Source: Mycobacterium sp. (GTDB lineage: Bacteria; Actinomycetota; Actinomycetes; Mycobacteriales; Mycobacteriaceae). Taken from it: a stretch of DNA of 64,000 nt. Where the stretch lies: the NCBI RefSeq assembly GCF_002863225.1, contig NZ_PKEK01000099.1, positions 1-64,000 on the forward strand, given 5' to 3'. The notes under the pieces are model-generated. The model did no database searches and was not told the DNA's origin. It saw only the letters and a list, made by a program, of their open reading frames with translations. Below are positions 17,084 to 24,801 of the stretch, one piece after another; position 1 is the first letter of the stretch, and every line of letters begins with the position of its first letter. The position numbers and the translations under genes were made by a program.

Positions 17084-18607
17084 ATGAACCGACCCCTGCG
17101 CGCTGCCGTGATCGTGGCGAGTGTGGCCGCCCTGGTGGTGGCCTGCCACAAACCCGCGGTCCCCACCCCGACGCCCGCACCGACCCTGACGCAGCCGAAC
17201 CCGTCGAAGGTGGCCGACAAGCCCGTCGGGAACGGGGTCTCCGGGTTGCGGCCCGGCGCGCCGGCACCCACCCGAAAAGTGCAGGACGGGGACGGCGGCG
17301 AGATCGACAATCTGGCCGCGATGGCCGTGTCGGACATCGAACAGTTCTGGGCCGACGCCTACAAATCGCCGTTGCAAGGCAAGTTCGCTCCCGTCAACGA
17401 CTTGTTCTCCTACGACTCCCGCTACAAGAACGGCATGTTCTGCGCCAAGGACACCCACGGGGTGCCGAACGCCTTCTACTGCCCGGTCAAAGGGACCAAC
17501 TGCCCTGACGATCGGCCCAGCCCGCCCGGTCAGTGCACCAGCTCCTACAACACCATCGGGTGGGACCGCGGGGTGCTGCTCCCCGAGGAACGCAGCACCG
17601 GCGGCGATTTGGGCGTGGTGGTCGTCCTCGCCCACGAGTACGGTCACGCGGTCCAGCGGTTGGCGGGTCTGGAGATCAGGGACCAGGCTTCGCAGACCGT
17701 CGGCGAGCAGCAGGCGGACTGCTATGCCGGGGTCTACATGCGGTGGGTGGCCGATGGAAATTCCAAACGATTCACGTTGAGCACCGGAGACGGCCTGACC
17801 AAGTTGCTGTCGGTGATGATCGGTATCAGCGATTCCCTCATCACGTCGGCAGTTTCGGATCGATTGAAGCGACGGCAGGTGCACGGGTCGGCTTTCGAGC
17901 GAGTGACGGCCTTCCAGTTCGGTTTCGACGGCGGCGTGCCCGCCTGCGCCGGGATCGACGAGAAGGAGATCAAGCAGCGCCGCGGTAATCTGCCCAAGGA
18001 GTTCGTCGAAGAGGGGCAGACCGGCGAATTCCTGATCAGTCCGGAGTCGGTGCAGAAAGTGACCGAGGCGCTGGGCAAAGTGTTTCCGCTCGCCCAGGCC
18101 CCGCAGTTGAGCTTCGAGCCGGCTTTCTGCCCGGACGCGCGCCCCAGCCCGACGGCCTCGTACTGCCCGGCGACCAACACCATCGCGGTCGACATGCCGC
18201 AGCTGGTCCTGATGGGCACGAGTTTGGCTCGCGGCGCGCCCTTCCAGGGAGCCGGGCCGCTGTTCGGCGACTACAGCGCGTTCTCGGTGTTTGCGTCGCG
18301 GTACATGCTCGCGGTGCAGAACCAGCACGGCGGACTGCCGCTCGACAACACCAACACCGGACTGCGCACGGCATGTCTGACCGGAGTGTTCACCACGAAA
18401 CTCGCCAAGCCGGTGAGCCTTTCGGGCGGCACCAACATCGCGCTCAGCGGTGGTGACCTCGATGAGGCGGTGTCGGGCATCCTGACCAACGGCCAAGTCG
18501 CCGGCGACGTGAACGGCCAGTCGGCGGCATCGGTCTTCGCGCGCGTCGATGCCTTCCGCAACGGCGTACTCGGCGACGAGAACGCCTGCTTCAAGCGCTG
18601 GCCGTGA
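17084..18607 (+). CDS. Putative neutral zinc metallopeptidase lipoprotein
   Basis: 507-aa cell-envelope protein. A signal peptide ends in the lipobox LVVAC (Cys about residue 21), followed by a Pro/Thr linker. The zinc motif HEYGH is at residues 184-188 and GEQQADCYAG about 25 residues later supplies the third ligand, the arrangement of the Zn_peptidase family PF04228 (YpfJ-like). Several paired cysteines suggest disulfides in the envelope. The C-terminal third repeats features of the first part. ATG 17084 follows GGAGG. No substrate is known; the preceding secreted gene may be functionally linked. Confidence 0.85.
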   Translation: MNRPLRAAVIVASVAALVVACHKPAVPTPTPAPTLTQPNPSKVADKPVGNGVSGLRPGAPAPTRKVQDGDGGEIDNLAAMAVSDIEQFWADAYKSPLQGKFAPVNDLFSYDSRYKNGMFCAKDTHGVPNAFYCPVKGTNCPDDRPSPPGQCTSSYNTIGWDRGVLLPEERSTGGDLGVVVVLAHEYGHAVQRLAGLEIRDQASQTVGEQQADCYAGVYMRWVADGNSKRFTLSTGDGLTKLLSVMIGISDSLITSAVSDRLKRRQVHGSAFERVTAFQFGFDGGVPACAGIDEKEIKQRRGNLPKEFVEEGQTGEFLISPESVQKVTEALGKVFPLAQAPQLSFEPAFCPDARPSPTASYCPATNTIAVDMPQLVLMGTSLARGAPFQGAGPLFGDYSAFSVFASRYMLAVQNQHGGLPLDNTNTGLRTACLTGVFTTKLAKPVSLSGGTNIALSGGDLDEAVSGILTNGQVAGDVNGQSAASVFARVDAFRNGVLGDENACFKRWP

Positions 18608-18628
18608 GATTCCCGGTGACCGGCCCGA

Positions 18629-19741
18629 TCAGCCGGCGCCGATACCCCAGTGCAGTCCGCGTGAGGTGACCAGCACCAGCGCGAGCGAGACGGCGGCGAC
18701 AACCACCAGGCCGATGACCGCGACCACCAACGGACGCCACCCAGTGCGGACCAGTTCGCGGATGTTGGTGTTGAGCCCGACGCCGGCGAAGGTCAGCAGG
18801 AACGCCCACCGTGACACGTTGGCGACGTTGGTGGCTTGACCCTTGCTGAGCAGGCCGGCGGTGGCGATCGCGGACACCGCGAGGAAGCCCAACACGAACT
18901 TGGGAAACTTGTCCCACACGAACGCGGCACGGGCCCGCAGGCCCGGGGCTATACCGTCGGCCTCGCCCCGGGACGCCCAGTACAGCGCGAAGCCCAGCAC
19001 GACGAAGCCGATCAGTGCGTTGCGCGTGGACTTCACCAGCACCGCGATCTTGCCGGCCTGCTCGGAATACAGGTAGCCGGTGGCGGTGGTCTCGGCCGTG
19101 TTGTCGACGGAAAGACCTGCCCACAAACCGAATTCGTGGTCGGTCAAGCCGATCGCATGCCCGAGCACCGGCAGCGCGAACAGCGCAACTGCTCCCAGCG
19201 CAAGAATCGCCGCGATCGCATAGCCGACGTCGGAATTGCGGGCCCGGATCGCACCCTTGGACGCGACGATGGCCGACACCCCGCAGATGGAAGTGCCGAT
19301 GGCCAGCAGGGATCCGAGCTTGCCGGACAGACCGAAGAAGTGGGCGGCGGCCAGGATGATCGCTCCGGCCAGAACCATGTCGACGAGGATCTGTATCAGC
19401 GAGATACCGCCGAGTTTCACGACGTCGCCGAGCACGAAACGCACACCGAGGGCCACGATTCCGATTTTCAGCCAGAATTCGTAGGTTTGAACGCCGGCAC
19501 GAAATATCCGGTGCAGTCCAACGGTGTTGGTGACGAGCAGCCCGATCACGATTGCCCACAACACGTATTCGATGTCCGGGACGCGCCAATGGTGCTGATG
19601 GGCAAGTGAATTCCACCAGACCTGGGCGTATTTGCCGAGCAGTCCGATGGCGACCAGCAGCAACACCCCCGGCACGTACGCGGCGATGTTGCGGCTGACG
19701 AACTCGGCCTCGTTGTCGGGCTCGGTGGCCACGGCGCTCAC
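18629..19741 (-). CDS. YeiH/UPF0324 family membrane protein (putative sulfate exporter)
   Basis: 370-aa membrane protein with about 10 hydrophobic segments and the family motifs GTSICGVSAIVA near residue 150 and LSVDNTAETTATG near 212. This family (PF03601) is annotated as putative sulfate or taurine-derived sulfite exporters, with little direct evidence. GTG 19741 lies four bases after the stop of a 51-aa membrane gene. It converges with the zinc-peptidase gene, whose stop is 21 bp away. Not present at this locus in H37Rv as I recall. Confidence 0.85.
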   Translation of the reverse strand: MSAVATEPDNEAEFVSRNIAAYVPGVLLLVAIGLLGKYAQVWWNSLAHQHHWRVPDIEYVLWAIVIGLLVTNTVGLHRIFRAGVQTYEFWLKIGIVALGVRFVLGDVVKLGGISLIQILVDMVLAGAIILAAAHFFGLSGKLGSLLAIGTSICGVSAIVASKGAIRARNSDVGYAIAAILALGAVALFALPVLGHAIGLTDHEFGLWAGLSVDNTAETTATGYLYSEQAGKIAVLVKSTRNALIGFVVLGFALYWASRGEADGIAPGLRARAAFVWDKFPKFVLGFLAVSAIATAGLLSKGQATNVANVSRWAFLLTFAGVGLNTNIRELVRTGWRPLVVAVIGLVVVAAVSLALVLVTSRGLHWGIGAG

Positions 19742-19745
19742 CGGG

Positions 19746-19901
19746 TCACCACGGAATCCTGGGCAGCAGGCCCACGACGGCCAGTAGCACCACGACGCCG
19801 GCCACGATGGTGGCCCACCAGTCCAGGCTCAGCCGTCGCCGATTTTCGTCCCGCGTCGAGTCATCGTCGTCGTGCACGCCATCGGGATCGGCTGTGGACA
19901 C
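19746..19901 (-). CDS. Small single-pass membrane protein
   Basis: 51-aa protein: an acidic N-terminus (DDDDSTRDENRRR) followed by one hydrophobic helix (TIVAGVVVLLAVVGLL) and a short tail ending PRIPW. GTG 19901 is chosen because GAAGGAG sits just before it; a longer frame begins upstream at 19931. It is four bases before the YeiH-type gene, so the two are very likely one operon and the small protein may be a subunit or stabiliser of the transporter. I do not recognise the family. Confidence 0.65.
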   Translation of the reverse strand: MSTADPDGVHDDDDSTRDENRRRLSLDWWATIVAGVVVLLAVVGLLPRIPW

Positions 19902-20076
19902 CGCAATCTCCTTCACGCCGGGACTTGCCACAGATGCTCACTGGCGATCACGACCTCGAACAAGGGATTGGCTCCACCTGATCGCTACCCGTAAGCGGTG
20001 AAAATTGGTGCCCTTACCGACGCCGAGCCCTGGATAGGATTTCTGACAGCAAACGTCGTCGTCCGGGGAGCATCAC

Positions 20077-20595
20077 GTGTCGCAGCCGCAGCAGCAGCAG
20101 CCCAGCTATCCGCCGCCGCCGGCGGAGCCGACCTTCCAGGTGCGCACCGTCAAGCACACCGGTGCTCTGATCTTCTGGATGAATCAGCGTTTCACCACCA
20201 CCGGGAGCTATGCGCAGTGTGAAGCGGCCATCGACGAGGCCCAGCAGTACTGCATCCTGCTGGGGTGGTGGAGCATCGCATCGGTGCTGTGGAATCCGAT
20301 CTCGTTGTCGCAGAACGCGAGTGCCCGCAAGGCTCTACGGCTGCAGGCGCAGCAGGCCCACGACTACGCGGTGTGGTGGGCCACCTACCACGGCGGTGGC
20401 GTCGCGCACACACCCATCTGGGCTCCCCCGCCGGCCCGGCCCGGCCGACGCAAGTGGTGGGTATGGCTGCCGCTGGCGGTTGTCGGGTCGTCTCTGGCGC
20501 TCATCATCGTGATCGGCGCGCTGCACGGCCCCAAACATCACCGGCACAACAACCAGTGGACGCCGGCTCCGACCCTGTCGACGCCGAGCCCGTGA
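20077..20595 (+). CDS. Hypothetical membrane protein with proline-rich N-terminus
   Basis: 172-aa protein not recognised. A Gln/Pro-rich N-terminus (about residues 1-20) precedes a globular part with several aromatic residues (QYCILLGWWS), then a second Pro/Arg linker, a single transmembrane helix near residues 125-147, and a His/Asn/Thr/Pro-rich tail. GTG 20077 has GGGGAG upstream. It converges with galE1, whose stop is five bases away. Codon use resembles neighbouring genes. Confidence 0.7.
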   Translation: MSQPQQQQPSYPPPPAEPTFQVRTVKHTGALIFWMNQRFTTTGSYAQCEAAIDEAQQYCILLGWWSIASVLWNPISLSQNASARKALRLQAQQAHDYAVWWATYHGGGVAHTPIWAPPPARPGRRKWWVWLPLAVVGSSLALIIVIGALHGPKHHRHNNQWTPAPTLSTPSP

Positions 20596-20599
20596 CCAG

Positions 20600-21544
20600 C
20601 TAGCCGGCGTGGGTTCGACGGAAGTAGTCCACGGTTCGTGCCACGCCCTGATCGAGTTCGACCTGCGGCTTCCATCCCAAAACCGTTGCCGCTGAGCTGA
20701 TATCGAGGCAGGACCGCTTCAGGTCGCCCAGCCGCGGCGGATGGAATTGCGGGTCGTCGGGCGCGCCCACGGCGGCGGCGACGGCTGAATGCAGTTGGCG
20801 GTCCGAGGTTTCCACGCCGGTGCCGATGTTGAATCGTTGCCCGCCGCCCGCCGGGCCGGAGGCTTTGACGAACGCATCCACTACGTCGTCGACGAACACG
20901 TAGTCGCGGGTGTTGGAGCCGTCGCCGAACACCTTGGTGGGTTTCCCGGACAGCAGCGCCTGCGCGAAGATCGCCACCACACCGGCCTCGCCGTGCGGAT
21001 CTTGGCGGGGGCCATAGACATTCGCGGGTGCGATGTGCGAGCACTCCAGGCCGTAGAGATGCCGGAAGGTATTGAGGTAGATCTCGCCGGCCACCTTGCC
21101 CGCGGCGTACGGAGATGCCGGGTCGGTAGGCACCGCTTCGCCGGTCGGGTAGACCGGCGGTGTCCCGTAGATCGAGCCGCCCGACGAGGTGTGCACCACC
21201 TTGCGTACACCGGTCTGCCGGGCGGCATCGGCGAGTCGCACGGTGCCGACCACGTTGACCGAAGCGTCGAATTGCGGGTCGGCCACCGAGTGCCGGACGT
21301 CGATCTGGGCGGCCAGATGGAACACCACCTCGGGGCGGTGCTCGCCGAAAATCGCCGGCAGATCGGCCGTGACGATATCGGCCTCGACGAACGCGAACTC
21401 GCTGGTGTCGGCGAGGTGCTCGAGGTTGGTCGCCCGGCCGGACGCGTAGTTGTCCAAGCCCACGACGGTGTGGCCGTCGCCCAACAAGCGGTCGACTAGC
21501 GTCGACCCGATGAACCCGGCAGCCCCGGTGACCAGTGCGCGCAC
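20600..21544 (-). CDS. galE1: UDP-glucose 4-epimerase GalE1
   Basis: 314-aa short-chain dehydrogenase-type epimerase (Rv3634c), interconverting UDP-glucose and UDP-galactose and feeding galactan synthesis of the cell wall. NAD-binding GxxGxxG is at residues 7-13 and catalytic YxxxK at Y146-K150, with SSGGSIYG before it. GTG 21544 is supported by homology (VRALVTGAAG) and by a TATGGT element six bases upstream, implying a leaderless mRNA. The gene neighbours the divergent Rv3635 homologue. Confidence 0.93.
   Translation of the reverse strand: MRALVTGAAGFIGSTLVDRLLGDGHTVVGLDNYASGRATNLEHLADTSEFAFVEADIVTADLPAIFGEHRPEVVFHLAAQIDVRHSVADPQFDASVNVVGTVRLADAARQTGVRKVVHTSSGGSIYGTPPVYPTGEAVPTDPASPYAAGKVAGEIYLNTFRHLYGLECSHIAPANVYGPRQDPHGEAGVVAIFAQALLSGKPTKVFGDGSNTRDYVFVDDVVDAFVKASGPAGGGQRFNIGTGVETSDRQLHSAVAAAVGAPDDPQFHPPRLGDLKRSCLDISSAATVLGWKPQVELDQGVARTVDYFRRTHAG
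21497..21502 (+). promoter_or_regulatory. -10 element candidate for Rv3635 homologue
   Basis: TAGCGT is seven bases before ATG 21510. It lies inside the galE1 coding sequence, so it could be chance, but the spacing fits a leaderless start. Confidence 0.35.
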
Positions 21545-23339
21545 CGGCTCACCATACCGACGGGTCGGCGGGCTGCCGATAGTGGCGTTGGCCGCGGCGG
21601 GGCTCATCGCGGTCCAGCTGGCGATCCGCGGCGTGCTGGCTTTTCGCGGCTACTTCTACTGGGACGACATCATTCTGGTCAGCCGGGCCGGGACGCACGG
21701 CCTGCTGTCGCCGTCCTTCTTGTTCGACGACCACGACGGCCACGTCATGCCGGCGGCGTTCCTGGTGTCCGGGGTCATCACCCGAATCGCACCGCTGAAC
21801 TGGCTCGGGCCCGCCATCAGCCTGGTGGTGCTGCAGCTGGCGGCCTCGCTGGCGCTGCTGCGGGCGCTGCACGTGATGCTGGGCTGGCGCCCGGTGCTGC
21901 TCGTCCCACTGATCTTTGCGTTGTTCACGCCGCTGGGCGTGCCCGGGTTCGCGTGGTGGGCGGCAGCGCTGAACTCGCTGCCGATGCTGGCCGCGATGGC
22001 CTGGGTTTGTGCCGATGCGATCCTGCTGGTTCGCACGGGCAGTCAGCGGTACGCGGTCACGGGCACGCTCGCCTACCTGGGTGGGCTGTTGTTCTTCGAG
22101 AAAGCCGCGGTGGTCCCGTTCGTCGCGTTCGCGGTCACCGCGCTGCTGTGGCAAGTGCGGGGTGATCGCACGCCGCTCAGGACCGTGTGGCGAGGTGGCG
22201 TCCGGCTGTGGGCGGCGTCGTTGGGGCTGACGATCGCCTGGATCGCCGTCTATCTGGGCGTGGTCAACCAGCGCCGGTGGAGTTCAGACCTGGCGATGAC
22301 ATGGGATCTGTTGCGCCGCTCCGTTACTCACGGCATCGTGCCGGGCTTGGCCGGGGGGCCGTGGCAATGGGGCCGATGGGCGCCCGCCTCGCCATGGGCC
22401 ACCCCGCCGGCGTCGGTGATGGCGCTGGGCTGGCTGGTGCTGGCGGCCGTGCTGGCGTTGTCGTTGGCGCGCAAGCAGCGTATCGCCGCGGTCTGGCTGA
22501 CCGCGGCCGGTTACGTGATCGCCTGCCAGGTGCCGATCTATTTGATGCGCTCGTCACGCTTCACGGTGCTGGAGTTGGCCCAAACATTGCGCTACCTACC
22601 AGATCTCGTGGTCGTCCTGGCTCTGCTGGCCGCGGTCGGCTTGTGCGCACCCAACCGTGAGTCGTCGCACCGGTTGGATGCGTCCGCGTCGCGCACCGCG
22701 ATCACAGCCGCACTGGCAACGCTGTTCGTGGCGAGCAGTGGTTACTCGACAGCGACCTTCCTGACGTCTTGGCAGGAAAACCCGGCTCAGCCGTATCTGC
22801 AGACCGCTCGCCGCGAACTCGCAGCGGCGCACGCGAGGTCCAGTGCGCCGCTGCTGGAGCAGGAGGTCGATCCGCTGGTACTCGGCCGGGTCGCGTGGCC
22901 CGACAACCTGGCCGGCCACGTCTTCGCACTGATCCAGGACCGGCCTGAATTTGCCTTGACGACAACACAATTGAAGACCTTTGACGGCAATGGCCGCCTG
23001 GTCGACGCGCAGGTGACCTGGGTGCGCGCGATGAATCCCGGTCCGGTGCCGCAATGCGGGTACCTGGTGCAACCCGACCACCCGGTCGACATCGGTCTCG
23101 ACGGTCCACTGCTGCCGACGGATTGGACAGCCGAGGTCAACTATCTGGCCAACAGCGACGGGTCGATGTCGATGGCATTGTCCGACGGGACCTTCACGAG
23201 GGTTCCGGTGCACCCCGGGCTCAACCGGGTGTTCGTCCGACTGCCCGGGGCGGGCAACGCCATCCGGGTACGCGCCAACACCGCCGCGCTCAGCGTGTGC
23301 GTCGCGGCCGGACCGGTGGGGTACGTGCTGCCGCGTTGA
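21510..23339 (+). CDS. Conserved membrane protein, possible GT-C type (Rv3635)
   Basis: 609-aa membrane protein with about 10-12 hydrophobic helices in the first 430 residues and a soluble C-terminal domain outside the membrane. After the first helix comes GYFYWDD, an acidic motif in the position where GT-C glycosyltransferases hold their catalytic residue, so it may transfer a lipid-linked sugar; this is inference. It matches Rv3635. The start is uncertain: ATG 21510 gives a basic cytoplasmic tail but overlaps divergent galE1 by 35 bp; GTG 21581 gives 585 aa. Confidence 0.78.
   Translation: MNPAAPVTSARTGSPYRRVGGLPIVALAAAGLIAVQLAIRGVLAFRGYFYWDDIILVSRAGTHGLLSPSFLFDDHDGHVMPAAFLVSGVITRIAPLNWLGPAISLVVLQLAASLALLRALHVMLGWRPVLLVPLIFALFTPLGVPGFAWWAAALNSLPMLAAMAWVCADAILLVRTGSQRYAVTGTLAYLGGLLFFEKAAVVPFVAFAVTALLWQVRGDRTPLRTVWRGGVRLWAASLGLTIAWIAVYLGVVNQRRWSSDLAMTWDLLRRSVTHGIVPGLAGGPWQWGRWAPASPWATPPASVMALGWLVLAAVLALSLARKQRIAAVWLTAAGYVIACQVPIYLMRSSRFTVLELAQTLRYLPDLVVVLALLAAVGLCAPNRESSHRLDASASRTAITAALATLFVASSGYSTATFLTSWQENPAQPYLQTARRELAAAHARSSAPLLEQEVDPLVLGRVAWPDNLAGHVFALIQDRPEFALTTTQLKTFDGNGRLVDAQVTWVRAMNPGPVPQCGYLVQPDHPVDIGLDGPLLPTDWTAEVNYLANSDGSMSMALSDGTFTRVPVHPGLNRVFVRLPGAGNAIRVRANTAALSVCVAAGPVGYVLPR
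21551..21556 (-). promoter_or_regulatory. -10 element, leaderless promoter of galE1
   Basis: On the minus strand TATGGT is followed after six bases by the galE1 GTG (21544-21542). No ribosome binding site precedes this GTG. Confidence 0.55.
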
Positions 23340-23369
23340 GGCTGCCGGCCGACCGACCTAGCCAAGAGG

Positions 23370-23445
23370 TGGAGCCACCTAGGAGAATCGAACTCCTGAC
23401 CTGCTCATTACGAGTGAGCTGCTCTACCGACTGAGCTAAGGTGGC
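23370..23445 (-). tRNA. tRNA-Thr (CGT)
   Basis: A complete cloverleaf on the minus strand. The acceptor GCCACCT pairs with AGGTGGC, the D-arm is GCTCAGTCGGTAGAGC, the anticodon loop CTCGTAA has anticodon CGT, and the T-arm is AGGAG-TTCGATT-CTCCT. The 3' CCA is encoded after discriminator T. The anticodon reads ACG threonine codons. It sits between the Rv3635 homologue and holB. Confidence 0.96.
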
Positions 23446-23500
23446 CTGCCCTGTCGGGCGGCACGAGTCTACGGCAGCGTCACTCGAGCGCTCAAACAGC

Positions 23501-24700
23501 TCAGTCGCGGAGCGCCTGACCGATTGTCGCGACCATCGCGTCGACGGCGAACTTGGGCTTGACGTTGATCGCCAGCGCCTCACGGCACGCCAGGACGGCC
23601 TCGATGCAGCGCAGCAACCGGTCGGCCGGAACGTGGGCGGCCATCGACGCGATCTGCTCGGCCATGTCGGGGTGATTGGCCCGCGGGCCCGGTGCACCCG
23701 CCGCGACCAGCAGCGCGTCGCGAAAGTAGGTCGCCAGGTCGATCAGCGCGCGATCGAGGGCATCTCGCGACGCCCGGGTCTGACGTGACTTCTGCCGTCG
23801 CTCAAGGTCTTTGATGGCTCCGGCGGAACCGCGCAAGGCACCCGCGGCACCCTTGCCGGTGCCGCCGGCACCCAGCGCCGTCCGCAACTCTTCGGTCTCG
23901 GCCTCGTCGCGATCGGCCGTCAGCAGCGCGGCCTCGGACTCGGCCGCGGACACCAGCGCCTCGGCGGCGGCGTAGGCCCTCGACCGGGTCGCGGCGTCAC
24001 GGGCCAGCCCCAGGGCCTGCATCCGCCGGTCTCGCGCCGCCGGATCGGTGGCCAGCCGACGTGCCCGCCCGACGTGACCGCCGCTGACCGACGCCGCCCA
24101 GGTCGCGGTCTCGGGCGAGAGCCCGTCACTGTCGATCAGAACCTGCGTGATGGCCTCGGGCGGCGGCGTCACCAGCGCGATGTGCCGGCAGCGGGAGCGC
24201 AGGGTGATCGCGATGTCCTCCGGGTCGACCGAAGGCGCGCACAACAGGAAGACCGTGGACGGTGGCGGCTCCTCGACCACCTTCAGCAACGCGTTCGCCG
24301 CGCCCTCGGTGAGCCGGTCGGCATCCTCGACCAGCACGATTTGCCAACGTCCGGTGCTCGGCCGCCGGGACGCGGTCTGGACGATCGCCCGCATCTCGTC
24401 GACACCGATCGACAGACCTTCGGGGATGACGCGGCGCACATCGCCGTGGGTGCCGGCCATTGTCGTCGTGCAGGAGCGGCATTCGCCGCAGCCGGGCAGA
24501 CCGTCGGAGGTGCACTGCAGCGCCGCCGCGAAACACAGCGCGGCCACCGAGCGCCCCGACCCGGGCGGCCCGGTGATCAACCAGGCATGCGTCATCGCGG
24601 CGCTGTGAGTCGTATCACCGCGGGCCGCCGCCGCGGCAGCCACCAAGTCGGACTCCACCGACTCCTGGCCAACCAGGCGCGTAAATACCCGTGACATCAC
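23501..24700 (-). CDS. holB: DNA polymerase III subunit delta'
   Basis: 399-aa clamp-loader subunit (Rv3644c), AAA+ family. It has a P-loop-like GPPGSGRS with Arg in place of the catalytic Lys-Thr pair, as usual for the non-hydrolysing delta' subunit. The zinc-binding cysteines CxxCxxC (GCGECRSC with an earlier Cys) are near residue 65, and KVVEEPPPSTVFLL marks the AAA+ core. Start GTG 24700 (VMSRVF) or ATG 24697; TACTGT five bases before the GTG supports a leaderless GTG start. Divergent from the adenylate cyclase gene. Confidence 0.92.
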   Translation of the reverse strand: MMSRVFTRLVGQESVESDLVAAAAAARGDTTHSAAMTHAWLITGPPGSGRSVAALCFAAALQCTSDGLPGCGECRSCTTTMAGTHGDVRRVIPEGLSIGVDEMRAIVQTASRRPSTGRWQIVLVEDADRLTEGAANALLKVVEEPPPSTVFLLCAPSVDPEDIAITLRSRCRHIALVTPPPEAITQVLIDSDGLSPETATWAASVSGGHVGRARRLATDPAARDRRMQALGLARDAATRSRAYAAAEALVSAAESEAALLTADRDEAETEELRTALGAGGTGKGAAGALRGSAGAIKDLERRQKSRQTRASRDALDRALIDLATYFRDALLVAAGAPGPRANHPDMAEQIASMAAHVPADRLLRCIEAVLACREALAINVKPKFAVDAMVATIGQALRD

Positions 24701-24705
24701 CGGCA

Positions 24706-24711
24706 ACAGTA
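24706..24711 (-). promoter_or_regulatory. -10 element candidate for holB
   Basis: TACTGT on the minus strand, five bases before GTG 24700 and eight before ATG 24697; it fits a leaderless start at either. Confidence 0.4.
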
Positions 24712-24789
24712 GTGGCCACCGCCGACCACCCGACGCGATCGGGCACCGCATACTGCCCTTTTGGCTACTTTTTGGTCGCCCGCGACCGA

Positions 24790-24795
24790 TACGGT
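24790..24795 (+). promoter_or_regulatory. -10 element, leaderless promoter of adenylate cyclase
   Basis: TACGGT lies six bases before GTG 24802, which favours that GTG over the longer in-frame start at 24691. Confidence 0.5.
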
Positions 24796-24801
24796 GGGCA
24801 G

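Noticed and set aside
16802..18496. Long minus-strand frame of 564 codons opposite the zinc-peptidase gene
   Set aside because: Antisense openness from GC-rich third positions; the plus strand has signal peptide, lipobox and HEYGH motif.
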